From NCBI RefSeq assembly GCF_900188395.1, contig NZ_FZOB01000007.1:28720-92719 (forward strand): a stretch of DNA of 64,000 bases, in the 5' to 3' direction. Position numbers and translations under genes: made by a program. The notes beneath the pieces are model-generated. The model was given only the letters and a program-made list of their open reading frames with translations, ran no database searches and was not told where the DNA came from. Shown here one piece after another: positions 18,059 through 27,227 of the stretch; position 1 is the stretch's first letter; every line of letters starts with the position of its first letter. Source of the stretch: Desulfurobacterium atlanticum (GTDB taxonomy: Bacteria > Aquificota > Aquificia > Desulfurobacteriales > Desulfurobacteriaceae).

Positions 18059-18542
18059 GGTAATAGTTGTCAGTGCATGTCTTCTTGGTGTTGGATGCAG
18101 GTATGACGGCAGGAAAAATCTGTGTAAAGAAGTGGTTGCATTGAAAGATAGCTTTTTTCTCCTTCCTGTATGTCCTGAGCAACTTGGAGGACTGCCAACT
18201 CCAAGACCTCCTGCAAAAATATACGGAGGTGATGGGTTCAGTGTGATAGAGGGAGAAGGTAGGGTTTTAACTGTAGAAAGAAAAATAGATGTTACATCTG
18301 AATTTTTGAAAGGAGCTGTTGAAAGTGTAAAATTAGCTGATATTTATAAAGAAAAAGTTGTCTGTGTAATTTTAAAAGAAAGAAGTCCTTCCTGCGGGGT
18401 AAAAACCATATATAATTTTAATTCAGATACTTTAAAACAGGGTAAAGGCGTTGCAGCCGCTTTATTTATAAGGAACGGTTATAAAGTTATAAGCTCAGAA
18501 GAGCTTGAAAAGATAAAAAAACTTAAAAGGGAGTTTAAATGA
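18051..18542 (+). CDS. DUF523 family protein
   Basis: Small cytoplasmic protein of about 163 residues. The family signatures are SACLLGVGCRYDGR at the N-terminus, CPEQLGGLPTPRPP (about 45-58) and KERSPSCGV (about 108). The conserved Cys residues suggest metal or Fe-S binding, but the function of DUF523 is not established. ATG 18051 overlaps the preceding stop; an upstream in-frame TTG (18042) is less likely. It is coupled by ATGA to the nitronate monooxygenase-like gene. Confidence 0.85.
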   Translation: MDRVIVVSACLLGVGCRYDGRKNLCKEVVALKDSFFLLPVCPEQLGGLPTPRPPAKIYGGDGFSVIEGEGRVLTVERKIDVTSEFLKGAVESVKLADIYKEKVVCVILKERSPSCGVKTIYNFNSDTLKQGKGVAAALFIRNGYKVISSEELEKIKKLKREFK

Positions 18543-19612
18543 GCAGATTACCAGAACTTGTTATAGCTGATTTAAAGCCGAAATATCCTATTATTCAGGG
18601 TGGAATGGGAGCAAAGGTTTCCCTTCATAAACTTGCAGCTGCTGTTGCAAATGCCGGTGGTATGGGAGTTATCTCTGCTGTTTTACTTCAGGAAAAGGAC
18701 AGAAAAAAAGAACCGAAAAAAACGTGTAAAGGTAAAGACCTTGAGTCTCTTGGAATGAAACCTTACCTTTACGCCACAGAACTCGCTGAAGAGATAAAGA
18801 AAGCAAAAGAGCTTGCTCCTGATGGTATTATAGGGGTAAATATAATGTATGCTCTTACCCATTTTTATGAGCTCTTACTTACTGCAATAGATGCTGGTGC
18901 GGATTTTATAATTCAGGGTGCAGGCTTTGGAAAAGATGTTTTTAAAATATGTAAAACGTTTGATATTCCTCTTATTGAAATTGTTTCAACTCCAAAAGGT
19001 GCTGCTCTTTCAGAAAGACTTGGGGCTTCCGCTGTAATAGTTGAAAGTGTTGAGGCCGGTGGCCATCTTGGAACAGATAAAAGCTTGTGGGAAGTTCTTC
19101 CAGATATAGTTAAAGCTGTAAAAAAGATTCCTGTAATTGCGGCTGGTGGTATATTTGACGGTAAGGATATGGCAAAGGCTTTTGAGATGGGAGCAAAAGG
19201 TGTTCAGATAGCTACAAGGTTCATTGCAACCTATGAGTGTGATGCTGACCAGAGATTCAAGGATTACATAATTCAGGCAAAACCTGAAGATTCAATTTTT
19301 ATAAAGAGTCCTGTTGGAATGCCCGCTCACGCTGTGAGGAATCCTTTTACAGACAGACTTGAAAAAGAGGGTAGAATTCCTCATAGTTGTGATTACAACT
19401 GTTTGAAGACATGTGCAAAGGCAGATTCTATCTACTGCATAGCAGATGCACTTCTTGCTTCTGCAGCAGGAGATGTTGAAAATGGACTTGTCTTTTCAGG
19501 AAGTAATGTTGGACGGGTAAACAGGATGTATCATGTTAAAGAACTAATTGAAGAGCTTGTGAAAGAGTGTGAAGAGGAACTTGAAAAGAGAAACCTTAAT
19601 TTCGGGGGGTAA
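18539..19612 (+). CDS. nitronate monooxygenase / 2-nitropropane dioxygenase-like flavoprotein
   Basis: FMN-dependent TIM-barrel protein, 357 residues. The N-terminal PIIQGGMGAKVSLHKLA and the central VESVEAGGHLG (about 170) and VIAAGGIFDGKDM match the nitronate monooxygenase/FabK-like family. A C-terminal Cys-rich part (CDYNCLKTCAKADSIYC, about 285-301) is typical of a subgroup. It has no signal peptide. Relatives detoxify nitronates or act as enoyl reductases; FabK activity cannot be excluded since no fabI is seen here. Confidence 0.8.
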   Translation: MSRLPELVIADLKPKYPIIQGGMGAKVSLHKLAAAVANAGGMGVISAVLLQEKDRKKEPKKTCKGKDLESLGMKPYLYATELAEEIKKAKELAPDGIIGVNIMYALTHFYELLLTAIDAGADFIIQGAGFGKDVFKICKTFDIPLIEIVSTPKGAALSERLGASAVIVESVEAGGHLGTDKSLWEVLPDIVKAVKKIPVIAAGGIFDGKDMAKAFEMGAKGVQIATRFIATYECDADQRFKDYIIQAKPEDSIFIKSPVGMPAHAVRNPFTDRLEKEGRIPHSCDYNCLKTCAKADSIYCIADALLASAAGDVENGLVFSGSNVGRVNRMYHVKELIEELVKECEEELEKRNLNFGG

Positions 19613-20427
19613 TGATGAAAAAATGGATTTTTGTAGTTATGCCTTTACTTTTTGCCGGTTGTGTGTCCAATCAGCCTTCTAACGTTAATACCACTCCTCA
19701 ACAGGTAAAGGTTGATAAGTATAAAGAGCTGGAACAAAGACTTGCTGCTGTTGAAAATAGAGTTTCGCAGATTGAAGCTAAAACAGTTGAAAACGGTGCA
19801 AGGATTAAAACTCTTAATGAAAGAGTGGCAAGAATAGAGGACAGACTGGTCTCAGACGAGAAAGACATTTATGACCTTAAAAAGAAAGTTGAAAAGGCAG
19901 AAAAGGTTATAAATGAGATTACAGTATCCCTTAATGCCACTGAACAAAAAGAGGAAACGGGAACAAAAGAGCAACCCTTACCTATTGTAGAACAGCCTTC
20001 TCAGGAGGTGCAGACACCGGAAGTTGTGAATGTTTCCGATGAGGATATTTACAAAAAAGCGTTTAATGCTATGGAAACTGGAGAGCTTGATACTGCGAAG
20101 ATTCTGTTTGAAACACTCGTAAAAAGATATCCTGACAGTCCACTTGCAGATAATGCTCTCTACTGGATAGGAGAAATTTTCTACTCTCACGGTGATTACG
20201 CCACAGCTCTTAACTACTTTAAGCAAGTTGTTGATAACTATTCAAAATACTATCCCTCACCTAAAGGGAACAAAGTTCCTGCAGCACTATTAAAAGAAGC
20301 TCTCTGCTATAAAGGCCTTGGTGATTATGCTCAGGCTAAAAAACTTTTAAAAACTCTTATAAGCAAATATCCTTCTACAAACGAATCAGCTATAGCCAAA
20401 GTAAAACTTATGGAGCTTGGAGATTAA
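19612..20427 (+). CDS. CpoB/YbgF-like TPR lipoprotein
   Basis: Envelope protein of about 271 residues. It has a lipoprotein signal ending in LFAGC, a coiled coil with heptad spacing (about 35-105), a linker rich in Glu/Pro/Val, and C-terminal TPR repeats (about 145-270) with the CpoB-type AFNAMETGELDTAKILFE and YWIGEIFYSHGDYATALNYF units. In the family these trimeric proteins couple the Tol-Pal system to peptidoglycan synthesis. No tol or pal gene is in the window. Two in-frame ATGs (19612 and 19615) follow GGGGGG; either could be used. Confidence 0.8.
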   Translation: MMKKWIFVVMPLLFAGCVSNQPSNVNTTPQQVKVDKYKELEQRLAAVENRVSQIEAKTVENGARIKTLNERVARIEDRLVSDEKDIYDLKKKVEKAEKVINEITVSLNATEQKEETGTKEQPLPIVEQPSQEVQTPEVVNVSDEDIYKKAFNAMETGELDTAKILFETLVKRYPDSPLADNALYWIGEIFYSHGDYATALNYFKQVVDNYSKYYPSPKGNKVPAALLKEALCYKGLGDYAQAKKLLKTLISKYPSTNESAIAKVKLMELGD

Positions 20428-20430
20428 AGA

Positions 20431-20835
20431 ATGGATGAAAAACAATTAAGAGTAAAAGGCCTTGCATATAGAGGACTTGATTTATGGCTTAACCTTGAAC
20501 TTTCAAAGTTCAGACCAGACAGCCAGTATGAGCAGGTAAATAGTTTTATCGCACAGAGATTTAAGACCGACAACCCTAATCCGCTTCTTAAAATTTTAGG
20601 GCTTCTTGAAATGGCTCTAATAGAAGATGCTTTAAGCGGTAAAAACTACTTCACGGAAGAGGAAAGAGAACAGGTTATTAAAGAGGTGGTAGAATCTCTT
20701 GCAAAAGATTTTCCTGATATTTTAAAAGAGATAGAAAAGATGGCTGATGACATAAATGGTAAAATTACTCAGTTGAAAGAACTTTCACAGAAGTACAGAG
20801 AGAATATGGAGGAAGATGAATGTCAGGGAAAATAA
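20431..20835 (+). CDS. hypothetical helical protein
   Basis: A 134-residue, charged, soluble, probably all-helical protein that I do not recognise. It has no signal peptide or metal motif. The last 40 residues ([20 protein letters not shown] and onward) look like a coiled coil. It lies 3 bases after the CpoB-like gene and overlaps the inositol-phosphate synthase gene by 16 bases, so it is clearly co-translated with them. Confidence 0.75.
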   Translation: MDEKQLRVKGLAYRGLDLWLNLELSKFRPDSQYEQVNSFIAQRFKTDNPNPLLKILGLLEMALIEDALSGKNYFTEEEREQVIKEVVESLAKDFPDILKEIEKMADDINGKITQLKELSQKYRENMEEDECQGK

Positions 20836-21917
20836 AGGTTGCAATAGTGGGTGTTGGTAATTGTGCAAGTTCTCTTATTCAGGGGATTTACTACTATAAA
20901 GATAAATCTCCGGAAGAGTTTTCAGGGTTGATGCACTTTGATGTTGGTGGTTATAAGCCCTGGGATATAGAGATAGTTGCTGCTTTTGATATTGACAAAA
21001 GAAAGGTAGGGAAAGATGTAGGTAAAGCAATTTTTGAAAAGCCTAACTGCACAGCTGTTTTCTGCCCGGATGTTCCTGAGATGGGTGTTGAGGTTCAGAT
21101 GGGACCTGTTCTTGATGGATTTGCAGAACACATGAACGATTATCCGGAAGACCAGAGGTTTGTTGTTGCTGATAAAGAACCTGTTGATGTTACAAAGGTT
21201 TTGAAGGAATCTGGTGCAGAGGTTGTAATAAACTACCTTCCTGTTGGTTCTGAAGAAGCTACAAGGTTCTATGCTCAGTGTGCCCTTGACGCAGGATGTG
21301 CATTTGTTAACTGTATTCCTGTGTTTATAGCTTCAGACAGTGAATGGGCAAGGAAGTTTGAAGAAAAAGGGCTTCCTATAGTTGGAGATGACATAAAGTC
21401 TCAGGTAGGAGCAACTATTACTCACAGAGTGCTTGCAACTCTTATGTCTGATAGAGGCGTTGCCATAGACAGAACATATCAGCTTAACTTCGGCGGAAAC
21501 ACCGACTTTCTCAATATGCTGGAGAGAAAAAGGTTAAAAACCAAAAAAGTTTCCAAGACAGAAGCTGTTCGTTCCCTGATTCCTTATCCTATTGCCAATG
21601 ATAACATTCACATCGGACCGAGTGATTATGTTCCGTGGCTCAAGGATAATAAAATAGCATACATAAGGCTTGAAGGAAGGCTCTTTGGTGATGTTCCTAT
21701 GTATATAGAGCTTAAGCTATCTGTGGAGGATTCACCAAACAGTGCCGGTTCAGCTATTGATGCTATAAGATGTGCCAAGCTTGGTCTTGACAGGAAAATT
21801 GGTGGACCACTTTATTCAATTTCCTCTTATACAATGAAACATCCGCCAATTCAGTATCCTGATTGGAAAGCGAAAGAGCTTGTTGATGGCTTTATTAAAG
21901 GTGAAGTAGAGAGATAA
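20820..21917 (+). CDS. myo-inositol-1-phosphate synthase
   Basis: NAD-dependent enzyme (365 residues) converting glucose-6-phosphate to myo-inositol-1-phosphate. The N-terminal [17 protein letters not shown]ossmann loop and later [11 protein letters not shown] (about 225) and [16 protein letters not shown] (about 305) match the short actinobacterial/archaeal type. In hyperthermophiles, including Aquifex relatives, inositol phosphate feeds di-myo-inositol phosphate, a heat-protective solute, or inositol lipids; which applies here is inference. A hairpin follows the stop. Confidence 0.92.
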   Translation: MSGKIKVAIVGVGNCASSLIQGIYYYKDKSPEEFSGLMHFDVGGYKPWDIEIVAAFDIDKRKVGKDVGKAIFEKPNCTAVFCPDVPEMGVEVQMGPVLDGFAEHMNDYPEDQRFVVADKEPVDVTKVLKESGAEVVINYLPVGSEEATRFYAQCALDAGCAFVNCIPVFIASDSEWARKFEEKGLPIVGDDIKSQVGATITHRVLATLMSDRGVAIDRTYQLNFGGNTDFLNMLERKRLKTKKVSKTEAVRSLIPYPIANDNIHIGPSDYVPWLKDNKIAYIRLEGRLFGDVPMYIELKLSVEDSPNSAGSAIDAIRCAKLGLDRKIGGPLYSISSYTMKHPPIQYPDWKAKELVDGFIKGEVER

Positions 21918-21933
21918 AAAAATTTTTAAATCA

Positions 21934-21955
21934 AAGGGGGCTTTTTGGCCCCCTT
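21934..21955. terminator. bidirectional terminator between inositol synthase and MTA phosphorylase
   Basis: Arms AAGGGGGC (21934-21941) and GCCCCCTT (21948-21955) pair around a 6-base loop. An A/T-rich run precedes it, giving a T-rich tail on the minus strand. It lies between two convergent genes and can serve both. Confidence 0.75.
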
Positions 21956-21957
21956 AA

Positions 21958-22812
21958 TTAAATTCTGTCTTTTATTAAAAGTTCAAGTCTCTTAAATACT
22001 TCTTCAGTTATGTATTCTTTCTTTGTTTGAATTGCTCCTACAAGGGCTGTTCTTGCGTAGGAGTTTTCAATATCTTCAGGTTTAAGTGTTTCTATAACGC
22101 GTTTTAACATTCTTTTTGCGTTTTCTATGTTTTTAGCCATTGTTGCAAGAACCTTTTCAACGTTAACTTCTTCGCCCTCTTTCCACACGTCATAGTCTGT
22201 TGCAAGAGCTACTGCAGAGTAAGGAATTTCCGCTTCTCTTGCAAGCTTTGCTTCAGGAATGTTTGTCATTCCTATAACATCAACACCCCAGCTTCTGTAT
22301 ATTTTTGATTCAGCTTTTGTTGAAAATTGAGGTCCTTCTATACAGATGTATGTTCCTTCTCTGTGAACAGGGATTCCTTCTTCTATACAGGCTTTATAAA
22401 CTATCTCATTTAGAAGTTCACATGTTGGTTTATCAAACGGTATATGAGCTACAATGCCATTTCCGAAGAATGTGGAAGGTCTGCTTTTTGTCCTGTCAAA
22501 ATACTGAGTAACAATAACAAAATCACCAGGTTTTATCTCTTCTTTCATTGAACCGACAGCACTTACTGAAATTATCGCATCAACACCGAGCATTTTAAAT
22601 CCGTAAATGTTTGCTCTGTAAGGCACTTCGGATGGAAGGTATATGTGTCCTCTCCCGTGTCTTGGAAGAAAGTAAACGTCTTTTCCTGCAAGCTTACCGT
22701 GAATGTAAGCATCTGAAGGTTTTCCGAAAGGAGTTTCAAGTGTTATCTCTTCCACATCGGTTAATCCTTCAATGTTGTAAAGGCCGCTTCCTCCGATAAT
22801 TCCTATCTTCAT
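21958..22812 (-). CDS. mtnP: S-methyl-5'-thioadenosine phosphorylase
   Basis: Nucleoside phosphorylase of 284 residues that cleaves methylthioadenosine from polyamine synthesis or SAM use. Signatures are IGIIGGSGLYNIEG at the start, the phosphate-binding RHGRGH (about 53-58), and GPQFSTKAES followed by VIGMTNIPEAKLAREAEI (about 165-205). Ser/Thr and Asp in ALATDYDVW indicate adenine-type specificity. The C-terminal tail is longer than in many relatives. A SD of AGGAGG precedes the ATG. Confidence 0.93.
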   Translation of the reverse strand: MKIGIIGGSGLYNIEGLTDVEEITLETPFGKPSDAYIHGKLAGKDVYFLPRHGRGHIYLPSEVPYRANIYGFKMLGVDAIISVSAVGSMKEEIKPGDFVIVTQYFDRTKSRPSTFFGNGIVAHIPFDKPTCELLNEIVYKACIEEGIPVHREGTYICIEGPQFSTKAESKIYRSWGVDVIGMTNIPEAKLAREAEIPYSAVALATDYDVWKEGEEVNVEKVLATMAKNIENAKRMLKRVIETLKPEDIENSYARTALVGAIQTKKEYITEEVFKRLELLIKDRI

Positions 22813-22824
22813 TTCAAGCCTCCT

Positions 22825-23121
22825 CTATTTTCTAAAGGTTATCTCTTTTACACCTTCAATTTTTACTATCGTTCCCATTCCCCATACATTGATAACTTTA
22901 TCACCGTCATTATCAACGCCTTCAAGAATTTTTATTGTTATGTTTTTAACCCCGTTTCCCCCTATATCTTCTGCCTGCTGCTCAAGCATGGAGACCACTC
23001 TCATAACAGGGTCTATAGGAAGTTCACCGTTAAACCAGTTTTTTTCTTTTTGCTGAATAAACGCGTATGCGATGTTTAAAACTTCGTGATTTTGTGGAAT
23101 TTCTCCAAATGAGAGTATCAC
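22825..23121 (-). CDS. YbjQ/UPF0145-like small protein
   Basis: A 98-residue protein starting at GTG 23121 behind GGAGGTG; an upstream TTG reading has no ribosome site. The middle (RVVSMLEQQAEDIGGNGVKN, about 48-67) and the closing strand pair (INVWGMGTIVKI) follow the pattern of the YbjQ/DUF74 family, where small domains assemble into rings of unknown role. The similarity is by eye only. It lies between mtnP and pyrD on the same strand. Confidence 0.5.
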   Translation of the reverse strand: MILSFGEIPQNHEVLNIAYAFIQQKEKNWFNGELPIDPVMRVVSMLEQQAEDIGGNGVKNITIKILEGVDNDGDKVINVWGMGTIVKIEGVKEITFRK

Positions 23122-23178
23122 TTTACACCTCCAGATTGTTGTTTGTTTAAATTCTACAAGATTCAACCAGTCTGATGT

Positions 23179-24090
23179 TTATATCTGTAATTTTCCTTTT
23201 ATTTCTTCTACTGATGAAAACCCTTTTTTCTCAAGGTATTTTTTGATTCCGTCTGCAATTTTAACTGCAATGTCAGGGTCTATAAAATTGGCAGTTCCAA
23301 CCTGAACAGAAGATGCTCCTGCTATTATAAATTCAACTGCATCTTCCCATGAGCTTATGCCACCTATCCCTATTATCGGAATGGAGACCGCCTTTGCTAT
23401 CTGATAGACCATTCTTAAAGCTACAGGTTTTATCGCAGGGCCCGACAGTCCACCTATCACATTTCTTATTCTCGGTCTGAAAGAGTCTATATCTATTGCC
23501 ATTCCTATCAGCGTGTTTATTGCAGATATTCCGTCAGCTCCGGCAGATTCAACCGCTTTTGCTATCTTTACGATATCGGTAACATTTGGAGATAGCTTTA
23601 TGATTACAGGTTTGTCGGTGGCTTTTTTTACGATTTCTGTTATCCTTGCCGCTTCATCAGGGTCTGTTCCAAATGCAAGTCCACCTTTTTTCACATTTGG
23701 ACAGGATATGTTAACTTCAATTAAATGAACACCCTCCACTCCTTTTAGTGCTTTTGCCACAGCTTCATACTCTTCATAGGTGGTTCCGTATATGTTGGCA
23801 ACAATTTTCACTTTGTAATTTTTAAGTTGTGGAACTATTTTTTCCACAAAATAATCCACTCCCGGATTTTGCAAACCTATCGCATTTAACATTCCTGACG
23901 GTGTTTCCCAGATTCTCGGCGGAGGGTTTCCCTCTCTTGGAGTTGCCGAAAGTCCTTTTACGCAGATGGCTCCTATTTTATTAAGGTCTGTTAAGTTTTC
24001 ATATTCAAGTCCGAATCCAAACGTTCCAGATGCGGTCCAGACAGGAGTTTCAAATTTTATCCCGAATAGGTTTACACTTATATCTGCCAT
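23179..24090 (-). CDS. pyrD: dihydroorotate dehydrogenase, class 1B catalytic subunit
   Basis: FMN enzyme of pyrimidine synthesis, 303 residues. The N-terminal INPVx-type start (VNLFGIKFETPVWTASG) and NAIGLQNPGVD are typical, and the catalytic Cys is in NISCPNVKKGG (about 130), the class 1B form. FMN-phosphate binding is GIGGISSWEDAVEFI near residue 245. Class 1B enzymes normally work with the Fe-S flavoprotein PyrK, but no pyrK is adjacent. The ATG overlaps the rlmD stop by one base. Confidence 0.92.
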   Translation of the reverse strand: MADISVNLFGIKFETPVWTASGTFGFGLEYENLTDLNKIGAICVKGLSATPREGNPPPRIWETPSGMLNAIGLQNPGVDYFVEKIVPQLKNYKVKIVANIYGTTYEEYEAVAKALKGVEGVHLIEVNISCPNVKKGGLAFGTDPDEAARITEIVKKATDKPVIIKLSPNVTDIVKIAKAVESAGADGISAINTLIGMAIDIDSFRPRIRNVIGGLSGPAIKPVALRMVYQIAKAVSIPIIGIGGISSWEDAVEFIIAGASSVQVGTANFIDPDIAVKIADGIKKYLEKKGFSSVEEIKGKLQI

Positions 24091-25367
24091 TATCTCACCT
24101 TCCTTAAAAAGGCTATCGTTTCTATGTGATAAGTTTGAGGGAACATATCTATAAGCTTTGATTTTTCCATATGGATACCGTGCTGATAGAAAAGGGCTAT
24201 GTCTCTTGCTAATGTAGCAGGGTTGCAGGAAACATAAATAATTCTTTTTAGTCTTGGAAGAGAAGATATTTCCCTTATGATACGTTGACTCAACCCGCTT
24301 CTTGGCGGGTCTATGACAACCAGGTCGGGGCTGTTTTCCTTTATTATTTCTATGCCCTCTTCTGTTTCTCTGCAGAAAAAAGAGATGTTTCTAAGTCCGT
24401 TAATATCTTTGTTATAAAGAGCATCGCTTATGGCTGAAAAGCTTGCCTCTATTCCAAAAGCTTTGTGCACATATCTTCCAACAGGTATTGTTAATGTTCC
24501 AACACCGCAGTAAAGGTCTGCTGCAAGAAGATACTGATATTCCATCGCTCCTTGTGAAACTTTCTTTATGAGATTTTCAACCTGAAATCTGTTTACTTGA
24601 AAGAATGAGTCTGCACTTACTCTGAATTTGAATTTATCAATCTTTTCGTAGGTAAAGTCTTTCCCGAAAAACTTTATCCTTTCCGGATATCCTGATTCTC
24701 CCGATTTGTATATTCCAAAACCTACAAGGTTGACATTAAGCATATCCTTTATATCATCAAGAGTAAGGTCAATCTTTTTAAACTTTCCGTGATAAACAAT
24801 TTTAAGGATTACTTCATCTTTATTTGATGAGTATATGTGAAACTCGTTAGGTTCTGTTGGAAGAAGAGAAGCCAATTTTTTTAAGCCTTTTATGGCCTGA
24901 GAAAGGTTTTCTTTTAAAATATCACATCTATCTATATCAACAACTTCGTGAGTCCCTTTGGCGAAGAATCCGACTTTGCCGTTTTTTACTTTAAACTGAG
25001 CTCTATTTCTGTAGTGCCACGGATTTGGTGAGGGGATTACTTCGTCAATATTAGGCTTTTTTATTCTTCCAATTTTCTGAAGGTTTTCTTCAAGAATAGC
25101 CCTTTTAGCTTCTACCTGAGCTTCATAATCAAGATGCTGCCAATCACAGCCTCCACATTTTCCAAAATAGGGACATCTTGGTTCTATCCGATTTTTTCCT
25201 TTCTTTACAATTTTCTTTATTCGTCCCTCACTATATCCGCTCTTTTTTAAAGTTTCCTCTATTTCAACAACATCTCCGGGAGCAGTAAAAGGAACAAAAA
25301 ATGTCCTTCCCTGAAATCTTCCAAGACCTTTTCCACCGTAAACAAGTTTTTCTATTTCAAGTTGCAA
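24090..25367 (-). CDS. rlmD: 23S rRNA (uracil-5-)-methyltransferase, RlmD/RumA type
   Basis: SAM-dependent methylase of 425 residues. It has an N-terminal TRAM domain (1-58), a 4Fe-4S Cys set (CPYFGKCGGCDW at about 65-76, with a fourth Cys near 148), and a Rossmann methylase domain with ADLYCGVGTLTIP (about 283). The motif VIDPPRSGLS and the catalytic Cys in VSCNPATLARD are near the C-terminus. Start is TTG 25367, preceded by the strong site GGAGG. It may modify rRNA or tRNA; RlmD and related RlmCD/TrmA cannot be told apart by eye. Confidence 0.87.
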   Translation of the reverse strand: MQLEIEKLVYGGKGLGRFQGRTFFVPFTAPGDVVEIEETLKKSGYSEGRIKKIVKKGKNRIEPRCPYFGKCGGCDWQHLDYEAQVEAKRAILEENLQKIGRIKKPNIDEVIPSPNPWHYRNRAQFKVKNGKVGFFAKGTHEVVDIDRCDILKENLSQAIKGLKKLASLLPTEPNEFHIYSSNKDEVILKIVYHGKFKKIDLTLDDIKDMLNVNLVGFGIYKSGESGYPERIKFFGKDFTYEKIDKFKFRVSADSFFQVNRFQVENLIKKVSQGAMEYQYLLAADLYCGVGTLTIPVGRYVHKAFGIEASFSAISDALYNKDINGLRNISFFCRETEEGIEIIKENSPDLVVIDPPRSGLSQRIIREISSLPRLKRIIYVSCNPATLARDIALFYQHGIHMEKSKLIDMFPQTYHIETIAFLRKVR

Positions 25368-25420
25368 TAAAACCTCCTGATAAAGCTTGATGGGTAAAAT
25401 TTTACCATCTTAAAAAACAA

Positions 25421-25442
25421 AAGGGGCGCCTGAGCGCCCCTT
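25421..25442 (-). terminator. intrinsic terminator of the hsp20 gene
   Basis: Arms AAGGGGCGC (25421-25429) and GCGCCCCTT (25434-25442) with a 4-base loop. On the minus strand the stem is followed by TTGTTTTTT. It lies between hsp20 and the rlmD start. Confidence 0.85.
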
Positions 25443-25467
25443 TCATAATTTCCAACTATTTTTAAAA

Positions 25468-25965
25468 TTACTTTTCTTCCTTTCCTTTGTTCCCCTTTTC
25501 TTCTGGCTCTTTTACGATAATTTTAACCTCTTTTCTTGCAGAGTCAGCTTTTGGAAGTCTTATTTCAAGAATGCCCCTGTCATAGGTTGCTTCTATTCCC
25601 TCTTCTTTTACCTCTACTGGAAGAGGTATAATTCTTTGAAACTCTCCATAAAATGTTTCACTGAAGAACACATTATCTTTTTCTTCCTTCTGCTCCTGCT
25701 TTTTGACACCACGGATTATAAGGTGGTTTCCTCTGACTCTTACATCTATACTGTCCTTGTCTATTCCAGGCATTTCCGCTCTTACAACAAGCTCATCAGG
25801 TGTTTCATACATCTCTATCTTTGGTTCAAATCCCATTTCAAATCCGGGAATTTCTCCAAATCCTCTTGTAAGTTCAGCAAGCATTCTTTCCATCTCTTTT
25901 GAGATTCTGAAGAAATCTTCAAATGGATCGTATCCGCCTCTTCTTCCAAAAAATCCTCCAAACAT
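25468..25965 (-). CDS. small heat shock protein, Hsp20 family
   Basis: ATP-independent chaperone of 165 residues. The N-terminal Phe/Gly-rich arm (MFGGFFGRRGGYDPFEDFF) is followed by the alpha-crystallin domain (about 48-145), including VVRAEMPGIDKDSIDVRV and the conserved ATYDRGILEIRLPK strand, and a Lys/Glu tail. ATG 25965 has the better spacing from GGGAGG than GTG 25968. A well-formed promoter lies just upstream, so it is probably a single-gene transcript. No CIRCE element is seen. Confidence 0.93.
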   Translation of the reverse strand: MFGGFFGRRGGYDPFEDFFRISKEMERMLAELTRGFGEIPGFEMGFEPKIEMYETPDELVVRAEMPGIDKDSIDVRVRGNHLIIRGVKKQEQKEEKDNVFFSETFYGEFQRIIPLPVEVKEEGIEATYDRGILEIRLPKADSARKEVKIIVKEPEEKGNKGKEEK

Positions 25966-26014
25966 CACTCCCTCCCTTAAAAAGATGTTTTAGATTTCAT
26001 TAAGTTCAGTTTTA

Positions 26015-26043
26015 AATATAGACGGAAGGTGTTTAATCGTCAA
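26015..26043 (-). promoter_or_regulatory. sigma70-like promoter of hsp20
   Basis: Read on the minus strand: TTGACG (26043-26038), 17-base spacer, TATATT (26020-26015). It lies about 50 bases upstream of the hsp20 start. Both hexamers match the consensus at five of six positions. Confidence 0.75.
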
Positions 26044-26083
26044 GGATATAAAAGGGAAAAGGGGAACCATTTCACCTAATGTT

Positions 26084-26746
26084 TTAATCTCTTCTTTCAC
26101 CAAAAAGGTTTAGAAGTGCAAGAAAGAGATTTATAAGGTCAAGATAAAGAGCAAGTGCACCGAAAAACGCATTGCCATCTGTGTATGCCATCTCTTCAAG
26201 CCTTTGAATGTCGTAAGCTGTAAGGCCTAAAAACACTATAACCGTAATTACACTTATAACGATCCCAAATCCTGCAGATTTGATAAGAAATACGTTAAGA
26301 AGGGATGCAATTACGACTCCTATCAGACCGACAAAGAGATAGGTGCCAAATTTTCTGAAATCCACTTTTTTGGTTAATGCAAGAATGGCCATTATTCCAA
26401 AGAGAAATCCGGCAGAGGCAAATGCCGTTATGATTGATGCTCCGGTATAAACATAGAATATTGGGGCAAGCATTACTCCTTCAAGGGCAGAGAAAAGGTA
26501 AAAAGTTATACCTGCAAAGATCCCGTTGTTTCTTAAAACTCCTGTTAAAATAACAAGAACAAAACTTGCTATTCCAAATCCTATAAGCCCGAAAGTGCCT
26601 ATTTTTGCCCAAAGACCTATAGCAAGGGTCATATAAGCTGAGATAGCTGTAAGTAGTAGTCCTAAAAACATGTTGAGAAACACTTTTGACAAAAAGGCAT
26701 TAAAATCTCTTGTTTCTACCCTTTCCATCTGATAGATTCTGTTCAT
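26084..26746 (-). CDS. Bax inhibitor-1/YccA family membrane protein
   Basis: Inner-membrane protein of 220 residues with about seven hydrophobic helices. The family signatures are the conserved SALEGVMLAPIFYVYT (about 86-101), the C-terminal TAYDIQRLEEMA and ALALYLDLINLFLALLNLFG. Bacterial relatives (YbhL, YccA) modulate FtsH proteolysis or act as pH-sensitive ion leaks; the role here is unknown. The start follows AAGGAGG. The 159 bases between this gene and rplU hold divergent promoters. Confidence 0.9.
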   Translation of the reverse strand: MNRIYQMERVETRDFNAFLSKVFLNMFLGLLLTAISAYMTLAIGLWAKIGTFGLIGFGIASFVLVILTGVLRNNGIFAGITFYLFSALEGVMLAPIFYVYTGASIITAFASAGFLFGIMAILALTKKVDFRKFGTYLFVGLIGVVIASLLNVFLIKSAGFGIVISVITVIVFLGLTAYDIQRLEEMAYTDGNAFFGALALYLDLINLFLALLNLFGERRD

Positions 26747-26836
26747 TATTTTCCTCCTTTCTACTGGAAATTTTCCGACTAGTAAATATATTACTTCTGA
26801 ACGGTAAAGTTTTATGTAAATAAGGAATATTTACTC

Positions 26837-26864
26837 TTGACCTAAATAGGGGTTTTGTTATAAA
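26837..26864 (+). promoter_or_regulatory. sigma70-like promoter of rplU-rpmA
   Basis: TTGACC (26837-26842) and TATAAA (26859-26864) separated by 16 bases, about 40 bases before the rplU start. It is one of the best promoter matches in the window, as expected for ribosomal protein genes. Confidence 0.75.
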
Positions 26865-26905
26865 TTACACTTCCGCTTTAAATTCTTTTTTTTGGAGGGC
26901 TCGTA

Positions 26906-27214
26906 ATGTATGCAGTTGTTAAAACTGGCGGGAAACAGTATGTAGTTGAACCCGGTCAGGTTTTAAAGGTTGAAAAGATAAACCTACCTGAGGGTTCAGA
27001 GGTTGAACTTGAAACTCTTATGATAAGAAATGATGATGGTTCTGTGAAACTTGGTGAAGAAGTTAAAAATGCTAAAGTTAAAGCTACTGTTGTAAGACAC
27101 GGAAAAGGAAAGAAAATTATAGTTTTTAAGTACAAAGCTAAAAAGCATTACCAGAGGAAAGCTGGTCATCGCCAGCACTTTACAGAGCTTAAAATTGAAG
27201 AGATTGTAAGCTAA
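26906..27214 (+). CDS. rplU: 50S ribosomal protein L21
   Basis: Ribosomal protein L21 of the large subunit, 102 residues, normal length. It begins [22 protein letters not shown] and ends with the RNA-binding [20 protein letters not shown] region. The start follows TTTGGAGGG. rpmA follows 13 bases later, the standard bacterial order. Confidence 0.98.
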   Translation: MYAVVKTGGKQYVVEPGQVLKVEKINLPEGSEVELETLMIRNDDGSVKLGEEVKNAKVKATVVRHGKGKKIIVFKYKAKKHYQRKAGHRQHFTELKIEEIVS

Positions 27215-27227
27215 CTGGAGGTTTATC

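Noticed and set aside
25969..26083. CIRCE element upstream of hsp20
   Set aside because: The TTAGCACTC-N9-GAGTGCTAA pattern is absent; only a normal promoter is found.
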